64,000 nt of DNA, from contig CAOLHI010001442.1 in the NCBI GenBank assembly GCA_948474755.1, forward strand, positions 248,001 through 312,000. Direction: 5' to 3'. The DNA comes from Ctenosaura bakeri (Eukaryota > Chordata > Lepidosauria > Squamata > Iguanidae). The notes beneath the pieces were generated by a model. The model had not been told where the DNA came from, did not search any database, and saw only the letters and a program-made list of their open reading frames with translations. A program made the position numbers and the translations under genes. Each line of letters opens with the position of its first letter. Position 1 is the first letter of the stretch. Below are positions 24,225-36,343 of this stretch, one piece after another.

Positions 24225-24450
24225 TTAAAGGAACCAGATTCTGTCTGATCGTGGAAGCTAAGCAAGGTCAGCCCTTGTTAGTACTTGGATGGGATGCTGC
24301 CAACAAATACCAAATGCCGTAGGCAATATTTCAGAGGAAGGCAATGACAAACCACCTCTGAGTACTCCTTGCTTAAGAAAACTTCATGAAATTCATGGGG
24401 TTGTCATGAAATAAATCAACAGGCAATTTGAAGGCATGTGTGCCTTCACA
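24225..24450 (+). mobile_element. 5S rRNA-derived SINE
   Basis: The head reads GTCTGATCGTGGAAGCTAAG, then TTAGTACTTGGATGGGATGC, closely matching the internal control region of vertebrate 5S rRNA. The rest is a SINE body: GGCAATGACAAACCACCTCT, TGCTTAAGAAAACTTCATGA and a tail with ATTTGAAGGCATGTG. The 5' end of 5S is missing or decayed and the tail is unrelated to 5S, so this is a SINE3-type element rather than a 5S gene. It shares its 3' body with the tRNA-headed SINEs here. Confidence 0.85.
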
Positions 24451-24844
24451 TGCACTCATACATGAAGAACAGAGAGAGGAGGAGAATGAAGAGATTGGAA
24501 GAAGGATGAAGAATCAGAGGGTGAAGTAATAGTTTAGCATTCCCTCCCCAACTGCCTCTTTTTTCTATGAAGTTACTCCTAATCCCACAGCTTCCCAGCT
24601 TTTGGATAACAACCCACTTTCCAGCTGTTCTTCTTAACTTTGTTTCCCTTCCTGTTTCTTCCCTCTTGTGATGATAACACTGATCTACATTCTAAGGCAG
24701 GTGGTAGGATTACTGAGACGACATATGACATGTTAAATGGTCTTTAGAAAATGCATAGTGTTCTTTGGGCTGTAATAGTGCTGAACTTGAAGACGTGCCT
24801 GGTTTTCAATCGTGTTTCGGAGAAAATTCCTAGTGCTTCCCTCC

Positions 24845-24874
24845 CCATTTTTCTTTTCTTTTCTTTTCTTTTCA
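24845..24874. repeat. (TTTTC)n microsatellite
   Basis: About five perfect TTTTC units on the + strand. Confidence 0.8.
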
Positions 24875-25077
24875 GGACACTCCCCTCCCCACATTCTCAT
24901 TTTTTAAAATAAAGGCAACACATTTCAGTGTTGCACAAAAGCATCCCTGGTTAGGAACATTAGGAGAGGGCTGTGCTGGAATAGACCAAAGACCTCTAAA
25001 ACCAAAAGAGTCATGTTTGATCAGAACGAGGCCCTGTCTAGTCTAGCATTCCAGCCACCCCATGGCCAACCTGTCAC

Positions 25078-25286
25078 ACCGCACAATTGTAGTGCTATGA
25101 TTCTGCTTCAACTGATGGTTCCGTCCCATGGAATCCTGGGGCTGGCAATTGAGGGGAGAGGTCTTAAGAATCCTCAGCCAGCGGGCTCCTCTGCTGACTG
25201 TGACCAAACTGACAGACTCCAGGAGGATCCCACAGGATGGAACCATGGCAGTTAAAGTTACTGGGGTACACTAGATAGGGCCCTAG
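25078..25286. mobile_element. Hairpin MITE, family B copy
   Basis: Left AGTGCTATGATTCTGCTTCA and CCATGGAATCCTGGGGCTGG, right inverted segment with GGAACCATGGCAGTTAAAGT. Decayed ends, so boundaries are approximate. The element is one of the family with a GGCAGTTAAAGTG-type arm. Confidence 0.65.
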
Positions 25287-28200
25287 GTGAAAGGGCCCCA
25301 GATGTCTCTGAGAAGCCCACAGGAAGGACATGAGCACTGTATCCCAGTGACTTCTCCAAAGGGAATGCCATCATGCTGACTGCTAACAATTGATAGCTAT
25401 ATCCTCTGTCCAGTTCTCTTTTTAAAGCCATTCAAATTGGCAATCATCATTACAGCTTGTGATGATGAATTACACATTTTAGCCATGTGTTGTGTGGAGA
25501 AATTCTTTTTTCTCACTCTGTCCTGAATGTCCCACTGTTCAGCTTCTAATCTTATATTTTTTTTGCAGCAGAAGCAAACCAGAGGTCTCTGGAAAGTCAA
25601 AAAGCCTTCATACATTGCCCCAAACCTTTTAAAGCTCTTTTCATAGGAGCAGGGTATTTTTGTGATCAGTATAGCAAGTGAGCTGGGAGCTTGTGGATTT
25701 GAGGCACATCAGCTGCAACCATTTGGCCAAGTGAACTCAATTAATCACGGGCATTTGCAGCCAGTTTTCATTGGCAACACTCCTTGTGTGACAGGAAACA
25801 CACATCAGAAAGCAGTGCATGAACTGGCCCTTGGCCTCCAGGCACAGTTAGCTCCCGAAAGGTCATCAAAGCAAAAAACAAGACCCATTTTCACACATTA
25901 AAAAAAACCAAGAAACAAAAATACCTTCCTGGCTTTCGCAGATTTCCTCCAGTCATATAGAGATTGCTGTCTAAGCACATTGACACATTACTGGTGGCTC
26001 TCTAACACATTCTAAGTAGAGGAGGAGCCTGCTGCTACAGTGCCATTCTCCTTAACACAGATCTGTTTTAGCCCCTTCCGAGTATATGAATAGGAACTTG
26101 TTATTTTCTCCAGTTAAACATTCCAGCTTACCCTAATGTGGTGGTGGGAAGTCATGTTGTGGAGTTTAAACTAGATCAGTGTATCTACAATATGAGGGGA
26201 TATTTTGGTCCAGTTTCTTGAAGTGTTTAACTAATATGCCTTCTCTTCTTAGAAAACTGTGTTACTATCTTTTAAACATTTATCTAAAATGTAAGGCACA
26301 GTGTTATTTTTAAAAATAGTTTCCAGGCCAATGGAATGGTGAATCTACTCCAGCTTTTAGTTAGAATGTTAAAGGAACTACCCAAGGTACTGGGGGTAGG
26401 ATCCAGCATATTGGATAGCTCCTAAAGTGTTTAGACTAAAACCCAGGCCAGACTGATTCCCCTCCTGATAGCAGAGTCACCAGGTAGCACTGAAAGTTCT
26501 AAAATGAATCTGCCCCTTCACTAGAATAGACTTTCTCATGTGAGGTTGCAGGTGGAATCATTCATCTCTTTTGTGAACAAGAAACATGACACTGTAATGT
26601 TTTATGAGGTCTTTTGCAAAACCTGGGATAAATGTGGAGACTGATGCTATTTCTTTTGCATCTATTCTGGCTGCTTTCCTCTTTAAATCTCGCAAGTATC
26701 GTTATTCACACAACACATTGCTGTTCATATACCCTCTTGGAATAGCCCAAGGTTATGATTCATAACTTTTTTTCTGCAGTGGTCTGACAGATGAGAGAAG
26801 CAAAGCCCCTCTCTGTCAAACCAGCAGTGCACGCTGACTTTCATTAATATCTTATGGCTGATTGTTTTTGACAATGCTTCTTAAAGGATAGAGCAGGTGA
26901 ACATGGCCAGTGTAAACAGTAGAGAAGGTACCTCTCTCCAGTTTTTTAATATATATTTTTAGTATTATTTAAAGGAACACACAGAAAGATTTACAACTAA
27001 TAGCAATATTGTCGGCGAGACTAGATGCTGCAGAAAGAATTGACCCATTGAATTTCGTACAAGGCTCAGGAGAGACATTTGGTGAAATATGCTCATAGTT
27101 AGACTTGTGGCACATGAACTTGTGGCAGTACAAATAAACATAGCATCTAATGAATAAAGCATATGTCCTGTGCATTGAGACATATCAGAAATGGGCCTCC
27201 AGGTTACTATAAAAACAGAAATTATTCAGAGGTGAAGTACAAGACCTGCAGCCAGATGCATAAAAACGGCACCATGAAACTGCAGTCAAGTATGGCTGTG
27301 TAGGTTTATACGGTCTGAGGATCTAGCATTGCCTAGTTAGACTGAAATAATGGGGATCAGGGAAGGGGTTAGAATCCCCCCATCTCTCTGTGCATTTAAG
27401 TGGCAAAACACATGTTTCTTAGGCATTAGATCACAGGTTTGATCCCTGATATTTCTAATTAAAATGGCTGAAGAGTCAAACTAAACACTACTTCAATTGA
27501 GTGACATACCCACATCTGGAATTTTTTTGAACTGGAATCCCAGGTTCATAGAGAAGGCTTGACATTCACTGGGATCTCAACATGAAAGAAAGGGAGGTTT
27601 AGCTCTTCCAGCAACAATCTTGACAAAATTGGTCTCACAGTATTGCAGTGAGCTTGCTTCCATTGGTACCGGTGCAAAGTGTTTTTCTTCATACTAAAAC
27701 ATGCTCTCCCCTGCTCCTAGTTTTCTTCGAAATTGTGGCTGTGGGGGTTGAGAGGATCACAGCCCTCCTTCCTATGTACTGTAGTCCTGAGGTTGCTTTT
27801 CTTCTGTACCTGGTATTACATTAAAAACAACAACTCCAGATGTGGCTACAGGCTATGTGATTTTAAAAGTGTTTAGCTTGAGCCTTGACTAGCAAGGCTT
27901 TAGACAAAGACACCAAGGTTGGGAGAATTATTTTTGAATTACAGTTCCCCCAAACCTGCAGCCCAAATTAACTTTTTCAAGATCCGCAAAGACCCTGTAG
28001 AGCTGCAACTGGTCAACACTGGTTTAGGTAGGAGAATTATCTGACTTAGTAATATGCAGTTTCCCGTGTTCATTTTAATATTTCTCTTTTTCTCCTTGTA
28101 TTTTGCATTTATTATTAGAAAACTGGAGAAAATGAAAGTTTTGTTATGTTAGTATTGTAATCCTGTGTATGCACGCCTCACCCCAAATCCTGTGGGAACA

Positions 28201-29285
28201 CATATTGAATGAGAAAATTTCCTGCATTTCTTGCATCTGACAGCTTTGCTGATGAAATAATCTCTCACTGCTTAGATCGCTTGTGCATCTTATAGTGTGT
28301 GTGGTTGTTTGTTTGTTTTTTTGCAACATAGGTTACATAGTTGCCATAGAGAACTGTTTGATGTCAAAGGAACAGAGTACATAGTTTTTGACCATGCAGA
28401 TTCAGCACCATGGACAAATGCCCATAGTTTGGGATGGGCAGGTTCATTGCAGAGAAGATGCTGTACTCCATGCTAGACAGGGAGAGCACTACCAGTAGTT
28501 TGAGTGTTACAGCATTCACATGTTACTTCACAACCAACATGTATCAAACCATATTACCTCTGGATGGAGCAAGAGAGGTTGCTGGGCTACCTCTAGCACT
28601 GTTGTGTGACTGATTGCAGAAGCAATATCTTTTTCCAATATAGCCTATGCTTGAAAAACACAGATTTTTAAAAATATATAGACCTCTGCACCAAGCAGGG
28701 ATGGATGCAATGAATCCAAGAAATTTCTTCAATCTGATGCCCTCCAGATATGTTGTAAGTGGGCAGTGCTTGTAACACTGTTGTGGTATGGGAAACAGCA
28801 ATAAATCAAATGATTCTTTGTTTTTGCTTATTTCCATGAAAAAAGGAAATAACAAAAAAGAATGGACTCCTCCTTCTCTGGATTCTTTATTAGTTCTTCT
28901 GAATAATTGCTTTAGAAGCACATGTAGGTTTAACCAGATATACAGACATTTTTCTCTGTGTGAGGTAAATAACACCTTGTGGAGCTTGCAGAGGAAGAGG
29001 ATGTGGAAACCAGAATGTGATAACATTGATAACACATGCGCGATTATTTCTGTACTGTGGTCACATTTGCTGCCACGGCTGTATCTCTTTTTTGGCAGCT
29101 GTTGTAAACAAGCAGCTACCAAGAGGAAATTAACTTTTTTATTCGCTGCCATTTTAATCCTGAGGGTCTCTCTAAATGATTAGTTAATGGATGTCCAACC
29201 CATATTTTATCCTTGGAGGGCAGTACTCAAAATTCCTGCTAAGGACAATGGGATGCTGTTCAATATGCACTAGAGGTGGACAAAT

Positions 29286-29400
29286 CCACCCCCCTGCCAG
29301 TGTTGTTGCACTGCATCTCCCAGCCTTCTTCACCATTGGCCGTGGTGGCTAGGGCTGCTGGGAGTTGCAGTCTAACTCCATCTGGATTGTCACACTTGAT
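29286..29400. mobile_element. Fold-back MITE, family C-like
   Basis: CACTGCATCTCCCAGCCTTC and CTGCTGGGAGTTGCAGTCTA are inverted around CACCATTGGCCGTGGTGG. No coding capacity. Confidence 0.6.
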
Positions 29401-29734
29401 CCACTCCCACAAATTGTGATATTAGGAGGTGGGAGTGAGAACAAGGAGACTTATTCCCTCTCATGTTTAGTCCTTATTAAAAGAAGTACCATACATTTGA
29501 CTCCGGAGAGTTAAAATGCAAAAAAACAGACAGACAGATTCTACATTAGACATTCAGTTTGGATCAAGAAGCATCTGTGGAAATAAGGTTCTTGGTTCAA
29601 ATAGAATATCTAATGCAGGGTTGCTTTTGGAGATTCTTTGTTAGATTATGCCAGATATGTGAGTATTGCATTGTTTATGAAAAAAAATCAGACAAAATAA
29701 AAAAAGGAAAGAGAATAGAAATGTATAGTGAAGA

Positions 29735-29850
29735 TGAGGAGTGGGCAACTTATGGCTGCCCAGATGTGGTTGGACTGCATCTCCCATTGGCTCTAGTCAG
29801 CATAACCTGTGGTAGGAGATTGTTGGCACTTGCAGTCCAGGTCCTGAATG
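29735..29850. mobile_element. Fold-back MITE, decayed
   Basis: GGTTGGACTGCATCTCCCAT on the left and CACTTGCAGTCCAGGTCCTG on the right form an inverted pair around GCTCTAGTCAGCATAACC; the outer arms are weaker. Boundaries approximate. Confidence 0.5.
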
Positions 29851-30890
29851 GCCACATGTTGCCTACACCAAGTCACATGTTTCCTAGTATAGGTAGAATC
29901 AGTAAATATTCCTGGAAAGGTAGTGGTTGGGAGAGCGGGAGAGTACTGCTTTATTGAAAGGTTAAATGTATATTGGCATGTTGGAGTGGTAGAGCAAGGA
30001 TGTATTCAGTCTCTTGAAATATTAAACAATAACCCCAATAAAGCATCAGGGTGCTGCGTGGAAGGAACTGGGAAACTTGTTTCTTCCTGGCCTTTGCATT
30101 TTCTGCTATTGCTAACCTTACCTGGCTCCAAATACCCATTTGTCAACCAAACCTTTGTTATAGCGATCATCCAAAGAGATTAGTATCTGTGCAAGGATGA
30201 GTGGTTGTATGATAGGGGTAGAGCTTGTCAACAATGGGTTTTATGGACTTCTGCTCTCAGGATCTGCCAGCCAGGATAGATGCTCCTGTGATCACCAGCT
30301 CAAATCTGTGCTCTAGAAATAGGATTCTGGGAGTTGTAGTAAAACACAGTCACATGCACATTTTCAGGCTCAGCCTAGACAGTGTAGAAGCAACACAGGC
30401 ATCAGTGTGGATGTTAAAGCTACCTGTAACACTGGTTTGGAGTCTTCCTTTGTAGGATTCCAAGTGAACAGCTGGATCCTAGCTACTGAAACCTCTTCTC
30501 CTTGTTGTGGGCAGAAATCACTACAACTGTGGAGCTTGGTTTATCCCTGAAAGCTTGTGGGCCTTGTATGTTGTCCCTGGTATCCATGGGCTTTTCCTTC
30601 TGTCTTTCCATCTGTTCTTCCTATAGAAGGAGATGCTAATCCCAGAAATGCAATCTAGTTTGCTCATATTTTCTGCTTAGCTCTCTTGATTTCCTCCAAG
30701 AGTAATGAAAAACAGATTAGGTTTGCGATCAACCCTGAAGGGGACAAATGCCATATATCAGACTGATAAAGTAGAGTGTTTTCCCTGTTGCATGAGTTTT
30801 CCCTTCAGCCTGATTTATAGTGGCTATTATGGAACTCCCACCTCTTTTGTGGCATGTGATGCTAAAGATGTGTCCCTTTTCAATTTTCAG

Positions 30891-30961
30891 GTGCCCGTGT
30901 CAATGCCAAGGACAATATGTGGCTGACCCCTCTCCATCGAGCAGTGGCTTCAAAGAGTGAA
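30891..30961 (+). CDS. ANKRD44: ANKRD44 coding exon (residues ~64-87)
   Basis: 71 bp: two bases complete the split glycine, then 23 codons, leaving in phase 0. Translation is [18 protein letters not shown] followed by ASKSE; the TPLHRAVAS motif is that of the second or third ankyrin repeat. Acceptor TTTTCAG, donor GTGAGT. The donor is followed about 210 bp downstream by a pure (TTTC)18 tract. Confidence 0.97.
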
Positions 30962-31172
30962 GTGAGTGATTTATCTCAGGCAGCACATATATCATGTATT
31001 TCACTAGTAAAGTTTTTAAAATTTATTTCTGGACAGTTAAGGTGAACTCTTCTGAGTTCATATGTCAGATCTGTGTTCTAGAAATGTCTTGACATGAAAT
31101 TTTAAAATCTCACCTATTTATGAGATTTCTAGTTGAGGTGTTTAAAAAACAAGTGACCATGCATTGCCTTTG

Positions 31173-31174
31173 TT

Positions 31175-31244
<70 letters not shown>
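31173..31244. repeat. (TTTC)18 microsatellite
   Basis: Eighteen uninterrupted TTTC units, 72 bp, on the + strand in the intron. Purity indicates high mutability. It acts as a long pyrimidine tract in the transcript but is followed by CTAG, not by a recognised exon. Confidence 0.95.
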
Positions 31245-31245
<1 letters not shown>

Positions 31246-31305
31246 AGTAGCTATGAACTTAGAAGCCTTCCAAGATTGAGACTGGGCTGGGGAGAGAAGA
31301 ACTTG

Positions 31306-31469
31306 CGCCATTTTCACACTAGCTTGTTATAGTGCTATTATTCCACTTTCAACATCCTGTGGAATCCTTGGGAGTTCTCAAGGCCCCTCTCTAATCTGTA
31401 AACCCCAGAATTCCACAAGGTGTCGAAAGTGGAATAATAGCACTATAGGAGGCTAGTGTGGAAGTGGCC
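31306..31469. mobile_element. Hairpin MITE, family A copy 4
   Basis: GCCATTTTCACACTAGCTTG at the left and its inverted counterpart ending GTGGAAGTGGCC at the right. Arms GTTATAGTGCTATTATTCCA / TGGAATAATAGCACTATA are well conserved and the loop is short. Confidence 0.82.
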
Positions 31470-32399
31470 TAGGAGTAGGATTGCCAATGTGAAAACTGGA
31501 GAGATGTCTGATGGTCACAGGCTGTGGGTAGCAAAGCAGAGCTTGGAAAAGTTACCAGTTAGCATGACCACAATTCTCAGAGTCATAGTCAAAAACACAC
31601 CAGTAATATTTCCAAGCACCGGTAGTAGAGTGCTGTCTCCATTTAAATTATGCAATTATTCTGTATGCAAACTTCTTTACATTAGTCTTTCAGTGTTTAA
31701 CAAGAAACATGGCAGATTTTTTCCTATTTTTATTTGTGAGGCTAGTGTTGACTGTATTGCATTACATTGATCTTTGGATCATCTGTAATTGCAATAAGTC
31801 CCATTTGGCCTTGAAAGATATCTGGAATGGGATTTTTTTAATGGACAATTGGTATTGAGGATGGCAATGGTTGGCAAATGTGCCTGAATGTCTAGGAAGG
31901 GATCAAAACTGAAAGCAAGAAGGTGCTGAGGAACGTTGTTTGCAACTGTGCATATACTCATGAAGCTAGTATGAGGCTGTTAGTATACATATTTTCATCT
32001 GGATTTGGAAAAATTATGTTTTAGACAACCATTCCCAGAATCTATAATCCCCCAGCTGTTCCTCCTGAGCTTTTCTTGACTTTGGAGGACAGGACTTCTT
32101 GTGCCTCATGGGCATTTTGTACATCTCTTGAAGTAGCCTGCTGCTCTCAGTTGTGGCAGAAGGTGGCTGTCACTGCCCAAGTGCTGCTTATCCTGCTGGT
32201 CTTTGTATATTGAATGGAAATGTCCATCTTGTTGTTTGTTCCAAGCAGCCAAATATCTTGGTCTGACCGTGCTCACAGATGTCAGCATTTACCCCATGGC
32301 TCAGTACCACTCTGCTGATCCCATTCTGGAAGGCTATTGCTGCATTTACCTTGTGAGAAAGAAAAATCACCACAAAACATGTCTTTTAAAAGATGTGAA

Positions 32400-32910
32400 G
32401 ATTTTATTTTATTTTACTTATTTAATGTTTATACTGCTTTTCTCCCATATGAGATCCAATGCGACTTACACAATATGTTAAAGCAATATAACTAAAACAG
32501 TCTGAAATACAAAAATTAAAAAAAAAACACTTTTAAACACAATCCACTTTAAAATCATTAATTTGACACAGTTAAAAAAAACACATAATCTGTACATTAA
32601 GAACCAGTATACTTGTTGCACTATCTCAACCAGTTTAAAGCTAAAGTTCTGTGAAGGTCTTTGCCCGCCTCTGGAAAGAGAGTAGTGTAGGGGCCAACTG
32701 AGCTTCTTTTTGGCAGAGTCTTCTGCAGCCTGGGAGCAGCCATCAAGAGGGCTCTCTCCTAGGTCCTCACCAACAGTACCTGTGATGGTGATGGAACTGA
32801 GAGAAAGCCCTTGCATGAAGATCTTAAAATTTGCATAGACTCATACAGAGAGCTACAGTGTTTCAGATGGCCTGGATCTCAGCTGTATTTTCAGATAGAT
32901 TGGACCACAG
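32400..32910. repeat. Dispersed repeat, unnamed family D copy 1
   Basis: Starts in an A/T-rich segment with ATACTGCTTTTCTCCCATAT and GACTTACACAATATG, then AAGGTCTTTGCCCGCCTCTG, GGCTCTCTCCTAGGTCCTCA and GAGAGAAAGCCC. The same order of words is found at 35190-35680. This type of sequence is common in squamate introns and looks like an old LINE 3' region; I cannot name the family. Confidence 0.55.
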
Positions 32911-35189
32911 ATGTTTCAGAGAACACAGAGATGAAATTAGATGGGAATGATACTTGGATTATCTCTACAGATGTGAATAAACAATCTATGGGGATAAAAG
33001 AACAGAGAGGCTATATGCCTCCCATATAATTGGTCATAGGATCAGAGGGACAGGGAATGATAAAATATGAAAGACAGAGTCTTTAGGGGTTCAGCCATGC
33101 CCACTTGGTTTCTCTTATTCTGCCTACCCTGGGATCTCAGATATGAAGCGAAAGAGATAAAAGACAGCTGAAAACTCTCCATTCCTTTCCAAGTCCTAAT
33201 ATAATCATAGGTATGGCCATCAGATGAGTATCCCTCCTGGCCTTCAAGTTATTTTAAAACACAAGCCAAAGCCTCGGCATGCTCTGAAAAGGCTTTTGGG
33301 AGACATTTGTGGCAATGGAAGGCATTTTTTTTACAGTATGTAGAGTCAGTTTCTAAAAAGTAATTACTTGCAGTTATAGTTCCAGCTGTTCCGAAAGCAG
33401 TTAGTTAGCATTAAGGTCCCATGCAATCACAAAGAACTACTGGTATTCTTGACAGTGCGGTTGCCTCTGTAGTGTGGCAAATCTCCCAGCCACTGTTCTG
33501 CTTACTTTTCCTGCCACATTTGTGGCAGCCTCAACCGCCATCTGCCTTTGTTACCATGCCACCACTCCCAAGACTCTGCTGTGTCTGGGGAAGATCCAGC
33601 TGCCACTTCCTTACAAGGACTGATGTACCTCATCTGTAAGAGTTTTGTCTTATGATAGAGATCCTAGATAGTTGAACTCAAAAGCCCACAGAAACAGAAA
33701 CCCTGTCCTCTCAGGGAACAACTAACTCCTATAATCATGGACAGGGAAAGAGGTGGTAGCAATATGTCCAAATTTCACCTGCATCAGGAACAGAAGAATA
33801 GATGCTGTCTTTGGTTGTTTCCATCTACTAATTAATTATCCTTTAATTGTAGTCTTAAATTGTTAGCATATTGTTAATGTTTCATTTTTACACTTAAGTG
33901 AGATAGACAACCTGGGCAACTGCTGATCACTGATTATAAACAGAATTTATCACATATAATGCTTTTCTAAAAAATTATCTGCTGATAAGGCATCCAGAGG
34001 TAATCTTTGTAGGAAGGAAGAGCGTAGGTTTTGCTGAAAGCAGTTTTATTTTTAACTGAAGCAGGAATAGTCAGCCACTGCTGCCTTCCAGCGTCTTGGT
34101 AGAGGATGTTCCCTGATGTGACACTTGATTTGTAGTGTAGCAAGAAGCAGTTCACAGTAGATAATAAGACACTGGAATAACCTTGACAGAAATGGGGCAT
34201 TCCCTAGAGATCTGCTGACTTAGGCTGCAATCCTGTGCACAGTTAGGTTGGAGGCAGGCAACTCTTTCTCAAAGAGTGCTAGCTTTCTATTTCATGCTCA
34301 TTTTTCCCTTTTGCCCCATTGTCTCCCATCTTTTTTGTGAGCACAATAAAATTCTGCAAAGCCCTATCTGACAAGGATGATACTAAGATAAATGTGCAAA
34401 GGCTTGGTGCTACCATTAAGCAGAACGAGGCAGGTGCCAGAGGGGCAGAAAGTGCTGGCCAAGTGTTAGAAGTCATGAATTGTGTGTGTGTACTCTGTGG
34501 CTTCTCTGCAACCTCTGAGCTAGTCTGCTGCCCTCAGGTATGATATGCATGCCCCATTTCACATAGATTCCATTCCAAGTCATTTTCTGTAGATGGAACA
34601 AGGGCAGGGGCACCATCTTGTTTTTCAGTTTATCCAGCAGAATGTCTTGGACAAACTTTTACTGTGCACAACTTAAGCCACCATGTCTCTGTCATATTCT
34701 CTTTTTTCAATTCTGGGTAAAAAGAAAAGCACCTGTATGATTTGTCTCCAGTTTTAGATGACTTCAAATGCCATGGATGTCAGTCAGGTTCTAGGCAGAG
34801 TAAACTGTGAAGAGGTTTGCAGTCTTGGTTGTTATTTGCTTTTGGGGAGCAGCAGGCATTGCATGTCCAGTGATGGAGCAAATCCTGAAGAATTTGCTTC
34901 TTATTTTCTGAAATGAGCCTGAGCTAGCAGGTGAAGGACTGAACAAAAACTGCCTTTTAAATTATGTCTCCTCTGCAGTAAATCTCACTTTCATCCTCCA
35001 TTTTATGTTTGCAAATGAAAAAGAAAGGAACTTTCATTAGGTTTAAACTGTTACACAGATTTCCATGAGCTCCTCCCCATGTTTTTTTTTTCTTTTAAGA
35101 AAAGGGCAAAATTAGAGTATTGGTGCCAGATAGAGGATGGACAGAGTGAAGCAGTTCATCCTTTTCTTCTCTTACTGTTTGGCTCTAAT

Positions 35190-35680
35190 GTAATGTAATT
35201 TATTTTAAGTTATAACCCACCTGCTTCATGGTATGGGAACCAAAGTGGCCCACAATATGAGTTAAAAAAAAAACACAATTTAAAAAAATGGATAATATGA
35301 AAGTTAAAATAACTAAATAAAGCTTTATATTATAAATGTTAATTTAAAATAATTAAAAAGGTAATTGAAACACACTAATAATAATAATGATAAAAACGTG
35401 ACACATCTCCAATTAAGAGACCTTCCACAATGGCCATTTAAAGTGCCAAAGGGCTGGATAAATAAAAAGGTCTTTGCCTGCTGGTGGAAAGAGAACAGAG
35501 AGTGCACCAACCTAATCTCCAGAAGGCTATCTCCTGTGCCCTGGCCAAACATATTTCTGATGATAGTGGGACCCAGAGAAAGCCCTCTCCCAAGGGTCTT
35601 AAAATCTGGGTTAATATGGGGAGATACTGGCCAGGCATAGTGTGCCTGGAAACACACCAGTAGCCAGTGAAAATTTTCCT
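35190..35680. repeat. Dispersed repeat, unnamed family D copy 2
   Basis: Shares with 32400-32910 the A/T-rich start, AAAGGTCTTTGCCTGCTGGT, AAGGCTATCTCCTGTGCCCT and CAGAGAAAGCCCTCTCCCAA, then GGTCTTAAAATCTGGGTTAA and CACCAGTAGCCAGTG. Decayed and non-coding. Confidence 0.55.
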
Positions 35681-35945
35681 GCTCATATACATTCAGTTTC
35701 TGTCTGTTTCCCAGGGAGTATAGCTTTGCAAAGAGGAGTTGGGGAGTGAGGAAAGAACGGAAGTCTTTCTTTGTTCACACTTCCTCTGCTTTAGACTCAG
35801 CCTGCTAAGTTTTTGCCTTAGGAAACAAAAATAAAATATTGGGGAAAACAACAACTGTGGAAATATCTATTTTTGAATGTGACTTTTTTGTGGGGGAGGG
35901 GCAAAGTACTAAGCACAGTTAAAGAGCTCTACACAGCACCTCTAT

Positions 35946-36124
35946 GGCCATTTCCACACTAGACTGTTATAGCGCTATGATTCCACTTTCAACATCCTAT
36001 GGAATCCTGGGATTTGCAGTTTCGGAAGGGGCTGGGTGGCCCCTCCCGAAACTGCAAACTCGAGGATTCCATAGGATGTTGAAGATGGAATCATAGCGCT
36101 ATAACAGTCTAGTGCGGAAATGGC
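35946..36124. mobile_element. Hairpin MITE, family A copy 5, long stem
   Basis: The whole 179 bp folds: the left arm from GGCCATTTCCACACTAGACT through GGAATCCTGGGATTTGCAGT pairs with the right arm ending CTAGTGCGGAAATGGC, leaving a short loop near 36030-36036. Only a handful of mismatches are visible in arms of about 85 bp. TAT lies to the left and TTAT to the right. A single-molecule inverted repeat of this length is highly unusual outside recent MITE insertions. Confidence 0.88.
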
Positions 36125-36163
36125 TTATAGCAGCATTCAAGAGAGTTAAGTGTGGAAGGCTAT

Positions 36164-36343
36164 GGTCATTTCCGCACTAGCCTGTTATAGCGCTATGATT
36201 CCACTTGCAACATCCTATGGAATCCTGAGGTTTGCAGTTTCAGGAGGGGCCGGCCAGCCCCTCCCAAAACTGCAAACCCCAGGATTCCATAGGATGTTGC
36301 AAATGGAATCATAGCGCTATAACAGGCTAGTGTGGAAATGGTC
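36164..36343. mobile_element. Hairpin MITE, family A copy 6, long stem
   Basis: A second near-perfect hairpin 39 bp after the previous one: GGTCATTTCCGCACTAGCCT pairs with the end AGGCTAGTGTGGAAATGGTC. The arms run through CATCCTATGGAATCCTGAGG and AGGAGGGGCCGGCCAGCCCC at the turn. The two copies differ at several bases (for example CACTTTCAAC versus CACTTGCAAC), so they are independent insertions or an old duplication. Confidence 0.88.

Larger units (their letters stand above)
20367..30890 (+). other. ANKRD44: Intron, 10.5 kb
   Basis: Contains fold-back elements at 21487-21612, 29286-29400 and 29735-29850, family B MITEs at 23084 and 25078, a 5S-derived SINE at 24225 and a short (TTTTC)n tract at 24845-24874. 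Sequence from 25290 to 28540 shows no repeat or exon that I can identify. Overlapping open frames on opposite strands at 28544-29183 do not resemble a protein. The intron ends in a pyrimidine tract and TTTTCAG. Confidence 0.75.

Noticed and set aside
24225..24450. Functional 5S rRNA gene
   Set aside because: Only the internal part resembles 5S; the ends are replaced by a SINE body and tail.
28544..29183. Open frames of 202 codons (-) and 131 codons (+)
   Set aside because: They overlap on opposite strands and resemble no protein; the sequence is A/T-rich intron.
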